The notes under the pieces were generated by a model, which saw only the letters and a program-made list of their open reading frames with translations, did no database searches and was not told the origin of the DNA. From Burkholderia pyrrocinia (GTDB taxonomy: Bacteria > Pseudomonadota > Gammaproteobacteria > Burkholderiales > Burkholderiaceae), in contig NZ_CP070979.1 of assembly GCF_018417535.1 (NCBI RefSeq), positions 744,001-808,000 on the forward strand: DNA of 64,000 bases, read 5' to 3'. Within the stretch, counting starts at the first letter, position 1. The number at the start of each line of letters is the position of its first letter. Shown one piece after another: positions 50,301-58,886 of this stretch. The translations under genes were made by a program, and so were the position numbers.

Positions 50301-50622
50301 CGTCAACGCGGCGCGCGAGCTGATCGCGGGCGGCGCGCCGCCGTGGCAGGCCGCGCTCGACGCGGGTTTCAGCCGCTTCCGCCCGGTCGTGATGACCGCG
50401 CTCGCGATGCTGATCGGCATGCTGCCGATGGCGCTGGGCCTCGGCGACGGCGGCGAGCAGAACGCGCCGCTCGGCCGCGCGGTGATCGGCGGGCTCGCGT
50501 TCGGCACGCTGTCGACGCTGCTGTTCGTGCCCGTCGTATTCGGCTTCGTCCACGCGTGGCTCGACCGGCGCCGCGATGCGGCCGCCGCGCGCCGCGCGCA
50601 GGACACGCCGGCGTTGCCCTGA
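47383..50622 (+). CDS. RND efflux pump inner-membrane transporter
   Basis: 1079 residues with the RND layout: TM1 at the start (LALRRPYTFVVLALLIFIAG), a large periplasmic loop, TM2-6 with the proton-relay motif GILVDDATVAIENI, a second loop and TM7-12. The pair of Asp in TM4 fits multidrug-type (HAE/MdtB-like) pumps rather than CzcA-type metal pumps. A Pro/Ala/Gly insert (GTARSPQTPAGGPAAGAPAQ) interrupts the second periplasmic domain. First gene of a pump-adaptor-channel operon. Substrate not evident; the regulators beside it resemble metal-sensing CusRS. Confidence 0.95.
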   Translation: MWIVRLALRRPYTFVVLALLIFIAGPLAILRTPTDIFPNIDIPVVSIVWSYNGFSAEDMAKRITSNYERALTSDVDDIEHIESQSLNGVSVVKIFFHPGADINRAIAEAASNSASILRILPPGTLPPNIITYNASTVPILQLGLSSDTLAEQQLYDLGNSFIRTQLATVQGAAVPLPFGGKIRQIVVDLDTRALQAKGLAPIDVVNAINAQNLILPGGTAKIGTREYNVQMNGSTQTVAALNNLPVKTIGGSVVYVRDVAHVRDGYAPQTNIVRADGKRAALLTVEKTGSASTLTIIDQVKAMLPKIAAGLPKALHISALGDQSLFVKAAVQGVVREALIAACLTALMILLFLGSWRATLIIAVSIPLAVLTSLLALAALGQTINIMTLGGLALAVGILVDDATVAIENITHHLERGAPLEDAILTGAGEIAVPTFVSTLSICIVFVPMFLLTGVARYLFVPMAEAVIFAMVASYFFSRTLVPTLAMALMRAKGLGRPPRGVFAPLVHLARFQAAFEHRFEAVRLRYRALLSAAIARRRRFAAAFLLACVASTGLFAFAGQDFFPSVDTGEIRLHLRAPTGTRIEETARLTDEVEARIHDVIPANDIASVLDNIGVPVSGINLTYDSSDPIGTEDADVMITLKPNHAPTAAYVAKLRNLLAQSFPGVTFAFLPADIVSQILNFGLPAPIDIQIVGNQLDQNRAVANALLAKLRGVRGLVDARIQQPGDEPAINVNVDRTKAIQAGLEQRDVAQSLLIALSGSSQTTPNFWLDPRNGVSYPLMVQTPQYSVDSLQALANVPLPAGTARSPQTPAGGPAAGAPAQNLLGALGSFSRATQQAVVSHYNVQPVLDIFASVQGRDLGGVTADVTKLVDAARVQLPPGSSIVLRGQVQAMHESFAGLLGGLALAIALVYLLMVVNFQSWLDPLVIVGGLPASLAGIAWMLFVTRTTLSVPALTGTILCIGIATANSILVVNAARELIAGGAPPWQAALDAGFSRFRPVVMTALAMLIGMLPMALGLGDGGEQNAPLGRAVIGGLAFGTLSTLLFVPVVFGFVHAWLDRRRDAAAARRAQDTPALP

Positions 50623-50671
50623 TCGCGGCCTCACCTCGACTCCCTTCGACTCGCCCGACCCAGAACCCATC

Positions 50672-52036
50672 ATGAACGACTCGACCGAACCCCTCGCCCC
50701 GCCGCCGGCCGCCGAAGCGGACACGGCACCGCCTACCGTGCGCGACACAACACCCGAAGCATCGCCGCGCGGCCGCGCTCGCAAACTCGCCGTGCCGCTA
50801 GCCGCGCTCGCGGTGGCCGCCGCGCTGCTGGCCGCCGGCATCGTGCCGCGCGTCGACGCGCGGGCCGCGCAACGCGTGCAGGTGGCCGCGCAGCAGGCGC
50901 TGCCGGTCTCGGTGATCCTGCCGCGCGCCGCGCCTACCGACCAGACGCTGACGCTGCCGGGCTCGGTGATGCCGTACGCGGAGGCATCGATCTATGCGCG
51001 CACGAGCGGCTATATCGCGCACTGGAACGCCGACATCGGCGCGCACGTGAAAGCCGGGCAGACGCTCGCGCAGATCACGGCGCCCGACCTCGACGCGCAG
51101 TTGCGGCAGGCGCGCGCCGACGCGGCGACCGCGCAGGCGAACTACGACTACGCGAAATCGACCGCGCAGCGCTGGCAGGACATGCTGAAGACGCAATCGG
51201 TATCGCAGCAGGACACCGACACGAAGGTCGCCGACATGAACGCGAAGCGCGCGATGCTGGCCTCCGCGCAGGCGAATGTCGCGCACCTGACCGAGCTGGT
51301 GTCGTACGAATCGGTCGCGGCGCCGTTCGACGGCGTGATCACCGCGCGCAACGTCGACGTCGGCACGCTCGTCACCGCGGGCGGCACGCCGGGCAGCCCC
51401 GGCCTGTCCGGCGAACTGTTCCATCTCGAACAGACCGGCACGCTGCGCGTGTTCGTCGACGTGCCGCAGGACAGCGCGGCAGGCGTGACGACCGGCACCT
51501 CCGTCTACCTGACCACGCAGCAGTATCCGGGGTGGCGCTTCGCCGCGCGCGTCGCGCGCAGCGCAGGCGCGATCGATCCGGTCACGCGCACGCTGCGCGT
51601 CGAGATCGACGTCGACAACGGCGACGGCGCGCTGATGCCCGGCGCGTATGCGCAGGCGCACCTGCTCGTGCCGAGCGCGGCCCCCGCGTTCGAGCTGCCG
51701 GTCAGCGCGCTGCTGTTCCGGCCGAACGGCGTGACGGTCGCGACCGTCGCCGCGAACGGCACCACCGCGCTGAAGACCGTGCAGATCGGGCGCGATTTCG
51801 GCACGCGCGTCGAGATCGTGTCGGGGCTCGCCGCGACCGATCGCGTGATCGACAACCCGGGCGATTCGATTGCCGCCGGCGAGGTCGTGAAGATCGTGTC
51901 GGCCGCGCCGGTGGTGCAAACGGACCCGGCAACCGGCGCGACGGCGGCGCCCGGCGCGGCTGCGTCGACGCCCGCCGCCGTCGCGGCGCCGGCTTCGATG
52001 CCTGCAGCAGCAGCTTCAACGCACGCCCGAGGCTGA
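50672..52036 (+). CDS. RND periplasmic adaptor (membrane fusion protein)
   Basis: 454 residues: a polar N-terminus, a single TM near 45-62 (LAVPLAALAVAAALLAAGIV), then the lipoyl/hairpin/beta-barrel order of an HlyD/AcrA-type adaptor (SIYARTSGYIAHWNADIGAH, hairpin with AQANYDYAKSTAQRW, VAAPFDGVITARNVDVG). The last about 45 residues are an Ala/Pro-rich tail. It bridges the pump to the outer-membrane channel. 49 bases after the pump gene; ribosome site weak. Confidence 0.95.
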   Translation: MNDSTEPLAPPPAAEADTAPPTVRDTTPEASPRGRARKLAVPLAALAVAAALLAAGIVPRVDARAAQRVQVAAQQALPVSVILPRAAPTDQTLTLPGSVMPYAEASIYARTSGYIAHWNADIGAHVKAGQTLAQITAPDLDAQLRQARADAATAQANYDYAKSTAQRWQDMLKTQSVSQQDTDTKVADMNAKRAMLASAQANVAHLTELVSYESVAAPFDGVITARNVDVGTLVTAGGTPGSPGLSGELFHLEQTGTLRVFVDVPQDSAAGVTTGTSVYLTTQQYPGWRFAARVARSAGAIDPVTRTLRVEIDVDNGDGALMPGAYAQAHLLVPSAAPAFELPVSALLFRPNGVTVATVAANGTTALKTVQIGRDFGTRVEIVSGLAATDRVIDNPGDSIAAGEVVKIVSAAPVVQTDPATGATAAPGAAASTPAAVAAPASMPAAAASTHARG

Positions 52037-52043
52037 TCCGCCC

Positions 52044-53606
52044 ATGAAAACCCGCGAGATACCCGTCATGCGCTTCCTCCATCCGCTCCCGTTCGCCCGC
52101 CGCGTCGTCGCGCCAGGCGTCGCCGCCGCTTTGACCGCGTTGTCCGCGTGCTCGACGTTGCCGCCCTATTCGCCGCCCACCGTCGCGGTGCCCGCGCACT
52201 ATGCGGGCATACCGGCTTCGGGCGTACCGGCTACGGGCGTACCGGCTTCGGGCACGCCCGCCGCGCAGCCGGGCTGGAACGTCGCTGCGCCGGCCGATGC
52301 CGCACCGCGCGGCGCGTGGTGGACCGTCTTCGACGATGCCGGCCTGAACGCGCTCGAAGCGCGTGTCGACATCTCGAACCAGACCGTGAAGAAGGCCGTC
52401 GCCGATCTCCAGCAGGCGCGCGCGATGGTCGACTACCAGCATGCGGGGTTCCTGCCGACCGTCACGGCCGGCATCGCGCAGAGCCGCGCGCGCGTGTCGC
52501 AGAACAAGCTCGGCTCGTCGCTCGCCGGTAAAACGACCCCCGACTATCAGGCCGGCGTGGCCGCGAGCTGGGAACCCGACCTGTTCGGCCGCGTGCGCGA
52601 CGCGGTGACCGGCGCGCAGGCGAACGCCGACGCGAGCGCGGCCGACCTGCAGGCCGTGAAGCTGTCGGTCACGGCCACGCTCGCGACCGACTATTTCGCG
52701 CTGCGCTCGCTCGATACGCAGAAGCAGTTGCTCGACGATACGGTGCGTGCGTATGCGAACGCGCTGAAGCTGCTGAAACAGCAGCTCGCGGCCGGCGCGA
52801 TCGATGCGTCGGCCGTCGCGCAGGCCGCGACGCAACTCGAATCGACCCGCACGCAGGACACCGACATCGATGCGTCGCGTGCGCAGCTCCAGCATGCGAT
52901 CGCGACGCTCGTCGGCGAAAGCGCGTCGACGTTCGCGCTGCCGCCGCGCGTGCAATCGTTCGACGTGCCGGCGATCCCGGCCGGCGTGCCGTCGCAACTG
53001 CTCGAGCGGCGGCCCGACATCGCGGCGGCCGAACGCCGCGTCGCGGCCGCGAACGCGCAGATCGGCGAGGCGCGCGCCGCGTTCTTTCCCGACCTCGTGC
53101 TGTCGGCGAGCGCGGGGCTCGAAAGCGGGTTCTTCGCGCCGTGGCTCGCCGCGCCGAGCCTGTTCTGGTCGCTCGGCTCGCAGCTCGCCGGCACGCTGTT
53201 CGACGGCGGCCGCCGCAGCGCGTCGCTGCGCGGCGCGCATGCGCAATACGACGGGGTGGTCGCCGACTATCGGCAGACGGTGCTCGTTGCGTTCCAGCAG
53301 GTCGAGGATCAGCTTTCCGCGCTCGATGCGCTCGCATCGGAGGCCGGCAGCCAGCAGCGCGCGACCGATGCGGCCGACCTGTCGCTGCGGCTGACGACCA
53401 ACCGCTACAACGCGGGCGCCGTCAGCTACCTCGATGTCGTGACCGCGCAGACGATCGCGCTGACCAACCGGCGCCTGGCCGACCAGATCGCCGCGCGCCG
53501 GATGGAAGCGGCGGTCGGGTTGCTGACGGCGCTCGGCGGCGGCTGGCACACGGGGGCGCACGTAACCGCCGCCGGGCACCCGGCCGCTACGCCGTCGGCG
53601 TCTTGA
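52044..53606 (+). CDS. Outer-membrane efflux channel lipoprotein (NodT/OprM type)
   Basis: 520 residues with a lipoprotein signal (VAAALTALSACSTLPPY, lipobox LSAC) and two OEP repeats of the TolC-like fold (ASWEPDLFGRVRDAVTGAQA near 170; LVLSASAGLESGFFAP near 350). Just after the mature N-terminus a five-residue repeat (GVPAS/GVPAT) appears. ATG at 52068 is an alternative start. The 3' end overlaps the convergent sensor kinase gene by 20 bases. Confidence 0.94.
   Translation: MKTREIPVMRFLHPLPFARRVVAPGVAAALTALSACSTLPPYSPPTVAVPAHYAGIPASGVPATGVPASGTPAAQPGWNVAAPADAAPRGAWWTVFDDAGLNALEARVDISNQTVKKAVADLQQARAMVDYQHAGFLPTVTAGIAQSRARVSQNKLGSSLAGKTTPDYQAGVAASWEPDLFGRVRDAVTGAQANADASAADLQAVKLSVTATLATDYFALRSLDTQKQLLDDTVRAYANALKLLKQQLAAGAIDASAVAQAATQLESTRTQDTDIDASRAQLQHAIATLVGESASTFALPPRVQSFDVPAIPAGVPSQLLERRPDIAAAERRVAAANAQIGEARAAFFPDLVLSASAGLESGFFAPWLAAPSLFWSLGSQLAGTLFDGGRRSASLRGAHAQYDGVVADYRQTVLVAFQQVEDQLSALDALASEAGSQQRATDAADLSLRLTTNRYNAGAVSYLDVVTAQTIALTNRRLADQIAARRMEAAVGLLTALGGGWHTGAHVTAAGHPAATPSAS
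52202..52261. repeat. 15-bp tandem repeat in the channel gene
   Basis: Near-identical 15-base units of the type GGCGTACCGGCTTCG occur four times in tandem and encode GIPAS, GVPAT, GVPAS, GTPAA. The repeat falls in the flexible linker after the lipid-anchored Cys, so unit gain or loss would keep the frame. Confidence 0.7.
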
Positions 53607-55068
53607 TGAACGTCAGGATGAACCGCGTGCCGCCCGCGTCGCTCTCGACGCGCGCGGTGCCGCCGTGCAGTTCCATCACCGAACGCACGATCGCGAGGCC
53701 GAGCCCGGCCGTCCCGCCCGGCACGCCGCCGCTGCGCGCGGGGTCGCCGCGCACGAAGCGGTCGAAGATGCGCGGCAGCAGCGCGGGATCGATCGGCTCG
53801 CCCGGGTTCGAGACGACCACGTACACCGCGTCCGCCGTTTCGTCGACGCGCAGCGCGATCACGCCGCCCGCCGGCGTATAGCGCAGCGCGTTCGCGAGCA
53901 GGTTGCTGACCGCGCGGCGGAACAGTTCGAGATCGGCGGTCAGACGGCCGTGCCCGTCGACCCGCAGCGTCGACCCGGCTTCGTCGGCGAGCCCTTCGAA
54001 ATAACCGGCGATGCGTTCCAGTTCGTCATGAACGTCGAATGCACGTTGCCGCGTGACGAAGCCGGGATGCTCGGCGCGCGCGAGAAACAGCACGTTCTCG
54101 ATCATTCGCGCGAGACGGTCGTATTCCTCGAGATGCGATTCGAGCAGCGCCTGGTATTCGTCGACGGAACGCGGCCGCGCCAATGCCACCTCGGTCGCGC
54201 CGCGCATGTTGTTCAGCGGCGTGCGCAGGTCGTGCGCGAGATCCGCGCTGAATTGCGACAGGTGCCCGAACGCCTGCTGCAGGCGGCCGAGCATCGCGTT
54301 CTGCGCGTCGACGAGCGCCGTCAGCTCGCGCGGCGCGCGCGATGCATCGAGCCGCGTATCGAGCTTGTCGACGGTGATCCGGCCCGTGTTCGCGACGATC
54401 TCGCGCAGCGGCGCGAGCGACTTGCGGATCAGCCAGTAGCTGAGCAGCATCGCGAACAGCGCGCCCAGGCCGCCGGCGATCTTCAGCTTGTCGCGGTAGC
54501 CGTCGAGCAGTGCGGCGCGATCGCTCATGTTGCGCGCGATCGCGATCCGGATCTTCGTATGGTCCCGCAACTCGGCATCGGTAACGACGCCGCGCACGGA
54601 CACGCCGCCGTCGGCGGTCCACGTCGCGATCCGGTCGGCGGTAATCCGTTCGTTCGCGGGCACCGGCGTCGCGTGCGGCGGAAACAGTTCGGCGTCGGGT
54701 AACGCGGGCTGCGCGGGCGACGATACACCGGCCGCCGTCTCGGGCAGATCCTCGAGTTCGGTCCGCTCGACGTTGTGGCGCGCGAGCACGTTGCCCTGCC
54801 CGTCGACGACGGCCAGCGACAGCGCCGCGTTGCCGAGCACCTGGCTCGTCAACCGGTCCGCATGCGTGCGCACCGCGTCGACCGAATCGAGTTCGCCCGC
54901 CAGCCGGCGCGTGTGCCGCGCGGCGAGCACGATGTCGAGGTCGTCCTGCGCGCTCACCTGCCGCTGCAGGCCGGTGTACACATACGCGCCGACGAGCGCG
55001 AAGACGGCGAGCGTGGTCGCGCCGAACGCGAGCGCGAGCGTCGCGCCGAGCGAGCGGCCGAGCATCAT
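53587..55068 (-). CDS. Sensor histidine kinase (CusS-like)
   Basis: 493 residues: TM1 near 12-32, a periplasmic sensor region of about 150 residues, TM2 near 190-207, HAMP ([20 protein letters not shown]), HisKA with [16 protein letters not shown] (His near 280), and HATPase with [11 protein letters not shown] and [14 protein letters not shown]. The heavy-metal sensor kinase group (CusS/CopS) has this layout. It starts inside the regulator's stop codon (ATGA overlap) and ends overlapping the RND channel gene. Confidence 0.93.
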   Translation of the reverse strand: MMLGRSLGATLALAFGATTLAVFALVGAYVYTGLQRQVSAQDDLDIVLAARHTRRLAGELDSVDAVRTHADRLTSQVLGNAALSLAVVDGQGNVLARHNVERTELEDLPETAAGVSSPAQPALPDAELFPPHATPVPANERITADRIATWTADGGVSVRGVVTDAELRDHTKIRIAIARNMSDRAALLDGYRDKLKIAGGLGALFAMLLSYWLIRKSLAPLREIVANTGRITVDKLDTRLDASRAPRELTALVDAQNAMLGRLQQAFGHLSQFSADLAHDLRTPLNNMRGATEVALARPRSVDEYQALLESHLEEYDRLARMIENVLFLARAEHPGFVTRQRAFDVHDELERIAGYFEGLADEAGSTLRVDGHGRLTADLELFRRAVSNLLANALRYTPAGGVIALRVDETADAVYVVVSNPGEPIDPALLPRIFDRFVRGDPARSGGVPGGTAGLGLAIVRSVMELHGGTARVESDAGGTRFILTFIKTPTA

Positions 55069-55742
55069 GCGGCGTCCTTCGGTTCGAGCACGTAGCCGAC
55101 GCCGCGCACCGTGTGGATCAGCTTGACGGGGAACGCGTCGTCGATCTTCGCGCGCAGCCGCCGGATCGCGACTTCGACGACGTTGGTGTCGCTGTCGAAA
55201 TTCATGTCCCATACGTACGACGCGATCTGCGTGCGGCTCAGCACCTCGCCCTGCCGGCGCGCGAGCAGTTGCAGCAGCGAGAATTCGCGCGGCGTCAGGT
55301 CGATCCGCACCGTGCCGCGCTTCACGCGGCGGCGCACGACGTCGATCTCCAGGTCGCCCACTGCAATGCGCTCCGTCTCGCGCGGCGGCCCGCGGCGCGC
55401 CAGCGTGCGGATGCGCGCGAGCAGTTCGACGAACGCGAACGGCTTCACGAGGTAGTCGTCCGCGCCGAGTTCGAGGCCGTGCACGCGGTCCTGCACGTCG
55501 TCGCGCGCGGTCAGGAACAGCACGGGCGTCGTATGCGTGTCGCGCAGCCGCTTGAGCACGCTCCAGCCGTCGAGCACGGGCAGCATCACGTCGAGCACGA
55601 TCACGTCGTAGCTTTCTTCCTGCGCGAGCGTCAGCCCCTCGCCGCCGTCCTTTGCGAGATCGACGCTGAAGCCGGATTCCTCGAGCCCCTTCTTCAGGTA
55701 TGCGCCGGTCTTCGGTTCGTCTTCGACTATCAGGATGCGCAT
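55065..55742 (-). CDS. OmpR-family response regulator (CusR-like)
   Basis: 225 residues from [20 protein letters not shown]. The receiver has [13 protein letters not shown] with the phosphorylated Asp near 51, and KPFAF. A winged-helix DNA-binding domain follows ([44 protein letters not shown]). The sequence pattern is that of CusR/CopR/IrlR regulators. An upstream in-frame ATG at 55772 is less likely. It probably binds the inverted repeats at 55832 and 47273. Confidence 0.95.
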   Translation of the reverse strand: MRILIVEDEPKTGAYLKKGLEESGFSVDLAKDGGEGLTLAQEESYDVIVLDVMLPVLDGWSVLKRLRDTHTTPVLFLTARDDVQDRVHGLELGADDYLVKPFAFVELLARIRTLARRGPPRETERIAVGDLEIDVVRRRVKRGTVRIDLTPREFSLLQLLARRQGEVLSRTQIASYVWDMNFDSDTNVVEVAIRRLRAKIDDAFPVKLIHTVRGVGYVLEPKDAA

Positions 55743-55831
55743 GATCGACTCCGTCGCATTCGGTGGTGACATGCGCCGATGTTACCGGGAAACGGGGCGG
55801 GCGAACCGCGTCGCGCCCGCGCGGCACGGCC

Positions 55832-55851
55832 TGATTACGAAACTGTAATCA
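55832..55851. promoter_or_regulatory. Perfect response-regulator box between the regulator and DUF4148 genes
   Basis: TGATTACGAAACTGTAATCA is a perfect 7-6-7 inverted repeat followed by GCGGGTCAG. It lies 90 bases upstream of the regulator start and 87 bases upstream of the divergent DUF4148 gene. It resembles the boxes of CusR/CopR-type regulators and matches the site at 47273-47290. Confidence 0.7.
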
Positions 55852-55938
55852 GCGGGTCAGTGTGGTGACTGCCGCGGCGACCAGAATTCGAAGCGTGGGC
55901 CCCTCCCCACTCGTCCGTTCAACCACCAAGGAGTTGCC

Positions 55939-56196
55939 ATGAAACTCGTCGCCGCTTTCGTCGTTGCCGCACTGAGCCTGCCGTTCGGCACGCAGGCCTT
56001 CGCCCAGTCCACGCAGGCGCCGCTCACGCGCGCCGAAGTCCGCCAGCAACTGATCGATGCCGAAGCCGACGGCCTGCTGCCGTCGAACCGGAACGACTAC
56101 CCGCCGTCGGCCTCGCAGATCGCGCGCAATCGCCAGCTCTATGCGATCCAGCATCACGACGCGATGCCGACCGCGACGGCATCGGCCGACAATTGA
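55939..56196 (+). CDS. DUF4148 exported protein (second copy)
   Basis: 85 residues with signal peptide (MKLVAAFVVAALSLPFGTQA, cleavage after AFA) and the DUF4148 core LTRAEVRQQLIDAEADG, NDYPPSASQIARNRQLYAIQ. AAGGAG lies eight bases before the ATG. It parallels the copy at 46833 and shares the same upstream operator type, suggesting co-regulation with the RND pump. Function unknown. Confidence 0.93.
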   Translation: MKLVAAFVVAALSLPFGTQAFAQSTQAPLTRAEVRQQLIDAEADGLLPSNRNDYPPSASQIARNRQLYAIQHHDAMPTATASADN

Positions 56197-56658
56197 TCTC
56201 AGCCTGTTCCGCGGCGCCCGCAACCGCGTCCGCGGAATCCTTTTTCAATCGAGCGCTCGAGCGCACCGGATCAACGGCTGTAATACCGTCTAACGATCGA
56301 CCGGCACACGTGAAAGCCGCTCGTGAGCGTCACTTCCCCGGCCCCGCCATTTTTCGACATCCGACGTTGGCTCTTCGTGGATTTCCGGGGATATCTGTCG
56401 GATAACGACTCATTTCGACTCACCGCTCTCGCACATTTTCAGCGGCAGCTTCCAAGGTACAAGAGTCGCTCATCCGATAGCATGGGCTGGTGGACGCTCG
56501 GCGGAATAAATAATTTGGCGCCGCAAGGTATGCGTCGACAACCTCGAATACTCGCTTTCACAAACCATGCCCCCAAAGATGGGCGACACGGATTCGCAAG
56601 AGTGCTTGGCAACAGATCAAAGCGAGCGGCCCGGTATTCGAGCGCTTCGCGGCCAGCG
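56197..56658. other. Gap at the left edge of the lower-GC block
   Basis: 462 bases with no supported gene. The short frames present have no recognisable product or ribosome site. Base composition becomes less GC-rich from about 56390 onwards, marking the transition from the RND block to the redox block. No att repeat, tRNA or transposase was seen. Confidence 0.4.
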
Positions 56659-56949
56659 TTATGAAGTCCCCTCGAGAATGACAAAGGTTCCGGTTGCTGC
56701 CCCGGCACGGAGCGCCTTGGCCGCCTGGTATTCGGGGCTCTCATAGAAACGCCTGGCCTTGACGAACGAATCAAACTCAAGGACCACATGCCGCTCGTGG
56801 GCCTCGCCTTCGAGGTTTTCATACGCTCCCCAAGCCGCAATGACCTTGGGGCCGAAAGCTTTTATTGCATCGCCTGCGGCTTTTGCGTAGGCGGCATAGG
56901 CGGTCGGGTCTGAAACGCTGACATGTGCGATTAGATAAGCTTTTGGCAT
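56659..56949 (-). CDS. DUF1330 family protein
   Basis: 96 residues beginning MPKAYLIAHVSVSDPTAYAA, with the family's ferredoxin-like dimeric fold, HERHVVLEFDSFVKARRFYE and SPEYQAAKALRAGAATGTF. The start is ATG 56949 with AGAGAG before it. Function not established in this family (ABM-like small alpha/beta barrel). It is 100 bases downstream of the aldo/keto reductase on the same strand. Confidence 0.9.
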   Translation of the reverse strand: MPKAYLIAHVSVSDPTAYAAYAKAAGDAIKAFGPKVIAAWGAYENLEGEAHERHVVLEFDSFVKARRFYESPEYQAAKALRAGAATGTFVILEGTS

Positions 56950-57049
56950 GTCGATCTCTCTTTTGTTTTGTAGTGGACACACGCACTTCAACGCGGGGCG
57001 GGTATTGGCAACCACCTTCGTCGAAGGGATTGATGTGCGGTAGCCGGTT

Positions 57050-58105
57050 CTATTTCGACGCGACGCGCCGGAAAGGTTGGGGGCGCCTGCCAGCCTCCTG
57101 ACGATCAATCATCCAGCCGGGATAGCAGGGCGGCAGAGCACTCACGGCATCAAGACGCGCAAGCTCCTCCTCGGTAAGAACGACATCGACCGCGCCGAGA
57201 TTATCTTCGAGCTGTTCGACCCGTTTGGCGCCGATAATGACGCTCGTGACATGCGGCTTGGCGAGCAACCAGGCCAGCGCGATCCGGGCGACCGAGATAC
57301 CGCGCGCGTCGGCGATGGCGCGCATCTCTGCAACGCACGGCCAGGCTCGATCAAGATCGACCGGCGGAAAATCGAAATGGCTGCGCCGCGAACCTTCTTC
57401 GGTTGGCGCACCGGGGCCAAACTTCCCCGAAAGCAATCCGCCGGCGAGCGGCGACCAGACGAGCAGCCCCATCTGCTCCTCGATAACGAGTGGCACCAGT
57501 TCGCGCTCGACGTCACGTCCGGCGATCGAATAGTAGGCCTGGAGCGTCTCGAAGCGCGTGGCGTGAAGCGCTGCACTCAGCCCGAGCGCCTTGCCGATCT
57601 TGCCTGCGCGCCAATTCGAAACGCCGACATAACGGACCAGCCCCTGCCGCGTCAGATCGTCGACGGCGCGCAGCGTCTCTTCGATCGGCGTGACAGGATC
57701 GCTGGCGTGAATCTGGTAAAGGTCGATATGGTCGACCTGGAGCCGTTCCAGGCTTCTCTGCACGGAATCCATGATATGGCCGCGCGACGCCCCCTGATCG
57801 TTGGGTTTCGGGCCCATCACGCCGGCCGTCTTCGTAGCCAGCACGATCTCGCTGCGCGGTACGCCGACGTCTCTGAGCGCCTGTCCGACGACGCGTTCGG
57901 ACTGGCCAAAGGAATAAATGTCGGCGGTATCGATGAAATTGATTCCCTCGGCAAGCGCACGGGCGATCAACTGGTTCGCCTCGTCCTGACCGACAGCGCC
58001 GATCGCCTTCCACATACCCGCGTCGGCATTGCCGCCCAGCGTCATCGTGCCGAGGCACAGCTCGGATACATACAGGCCGGTGCGGCCAAGTTGCTTGTAT
58101 TTCAT
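57050..58105 (-). CDS. Aldo/keto reductase
   Basis: 351 residues from MKYKQLGRTGLYVSELCLGT. The AKR tetrad is visible as FIDTADIYSFGQSE (Asp, Tyr), KTAG (Lys) and IDLYQIHASDP (His). Cofactor-end motifs are SPLAGGLLSGKF and VTSVIIGAKRVEQLEDNLGA. It reduces aldehydes or ketones with NADPH; the substrate is unknown. GAAGGGA precedes the ATG. It follows the flavodoxin-like gene by 72 bases; both are divergent from a LysR gene. Confidence 0.93.
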   Translation of the reverse strand: MKYKQLGRTGLYVSELCLGTMTLGGNADAGMWKAIGAVGQDEANQLIARALAEGINFIDTADIYSFGQSERVVGQALRDVGVPRSEIVLATKTAGVMGPKPNDQGASRGHIMDSVQRSLERLQVDHIDLYQIHASDPVTPIEETLRAVDDLTRQGLVRYVGVSNWRAGKIGKALGLSAALHATRFETLQAYYSIAGRDVERELVPLVIEEQMGLLVWSPLAGGLLSGKFGPGAPTEEGSRRSHFDFPPVDLDRAWPCVAEMRAIADARGISVARIALAWLLAKPHVTSVIIGAKRVEQLEDNLGAVDVVLTEEELARLDAVSALPPCYPGWMIDRQEAGRRPQPFRRVASK

Positions 58106-58177
58106 GGCTATTCCCTTCAAGCGTGGCTGGATGACATGTGGCGGCGTCCGTTCTGTCGCGTCGCGCGCGCCAGGATT

Positions 58178-58768
58178 TCAGTTGCTTCGAGATTTGCCGG
58201 ACCGAAACTGTCCGGCGATCATGGCGACGCGCGCGCCATAGCGGCGTGCCGTCTCGAGGTCCCCCGGCGACATCTCTGCAGGCGACGCATCGGCAGGTGT
58301 CTGCGCCATCGGCGCGATGTAGGAGCCCATGCGATTCAGGTCGTCACGCATTGAAGCTTTTACGTTCGCCGGCTTGATATCCATGCTGACCCAGATGCCG
58401 CCGTGCTGCCCGGCGAGCAGAAAGAAGTATTCGAGCGTGTTGAGCTTGTCGCCGTTGATACTCGCGCTATTGGTGAAGCCGCCAAAGGTCTTGTTCCGCC
58501 ACCCGCCTTCGAACCAGGCCTTCGAGGATGCGTCTGCAAACTTCTTGAACTGCCAGCTCGGGCCGCCCATGTAGGTCGGCGAGCCGAACAGGATCGCATC
58601 CGCGCCGGCGAGCGTATCCCAGGCATCCTCTGCGATGTTTCCCTCAGTGTCGATTGCGACGAGTGCGGCGCCGGCGCCTTCGGCGACAGCGCTTGCCATA
58701 CGCTCGGTATGCCCATAGCCGGAGTGGTATACGACGACCGTTTTGATCGGAGAGGTGTGTGGTGTCAT
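58178..58768 (-). CDS. Flavodoxin-like NAD(P)H:quinone reductase (WrbA-like)
   Basis: 196 residues from MTPHTSPIKTVVVYHSGYGH. The FMN phosphate loop is YHSGYGHTERMA; GSPTYMGGPSWQFKKFAD and the LLAGQHGGIWVS region are typical of WrbA/NQO-type proteins. It probably reduces quinones by two electrons. GGGAG lies eight bases before ATG 58768. It is the first gene after the LysR divergence. Confidence 0.9.
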   Translation of the reverse strand: MTPHTSPIKTVVVYHSGYGHTERMASAVAEGAGAALVAIDTEGNIAEDAWDTLAGADAILFGSPTYMGGPSWQFKKFADASSKAWFEGGWRNKTFGGFTNSASINGDKLNTLEYFFLLAGQHGGIWVSMDIKPANVKASMRDDLNRMGSYIAPMAQTPADASPAEMSPGDLETARRYGARVAMIAGQFRSGKSRSN

Positions 58769-58886
58769 GGTGGCTCCCTTTCGTTCGAGTTGTCCGCTGT
58801 GGACGACATGGGAAGCCACTCTAACGAGTCACAACTGAGTTATAAATGATGACAAATTGAACGTTCTGTTACTCCCTGGGTGAACA

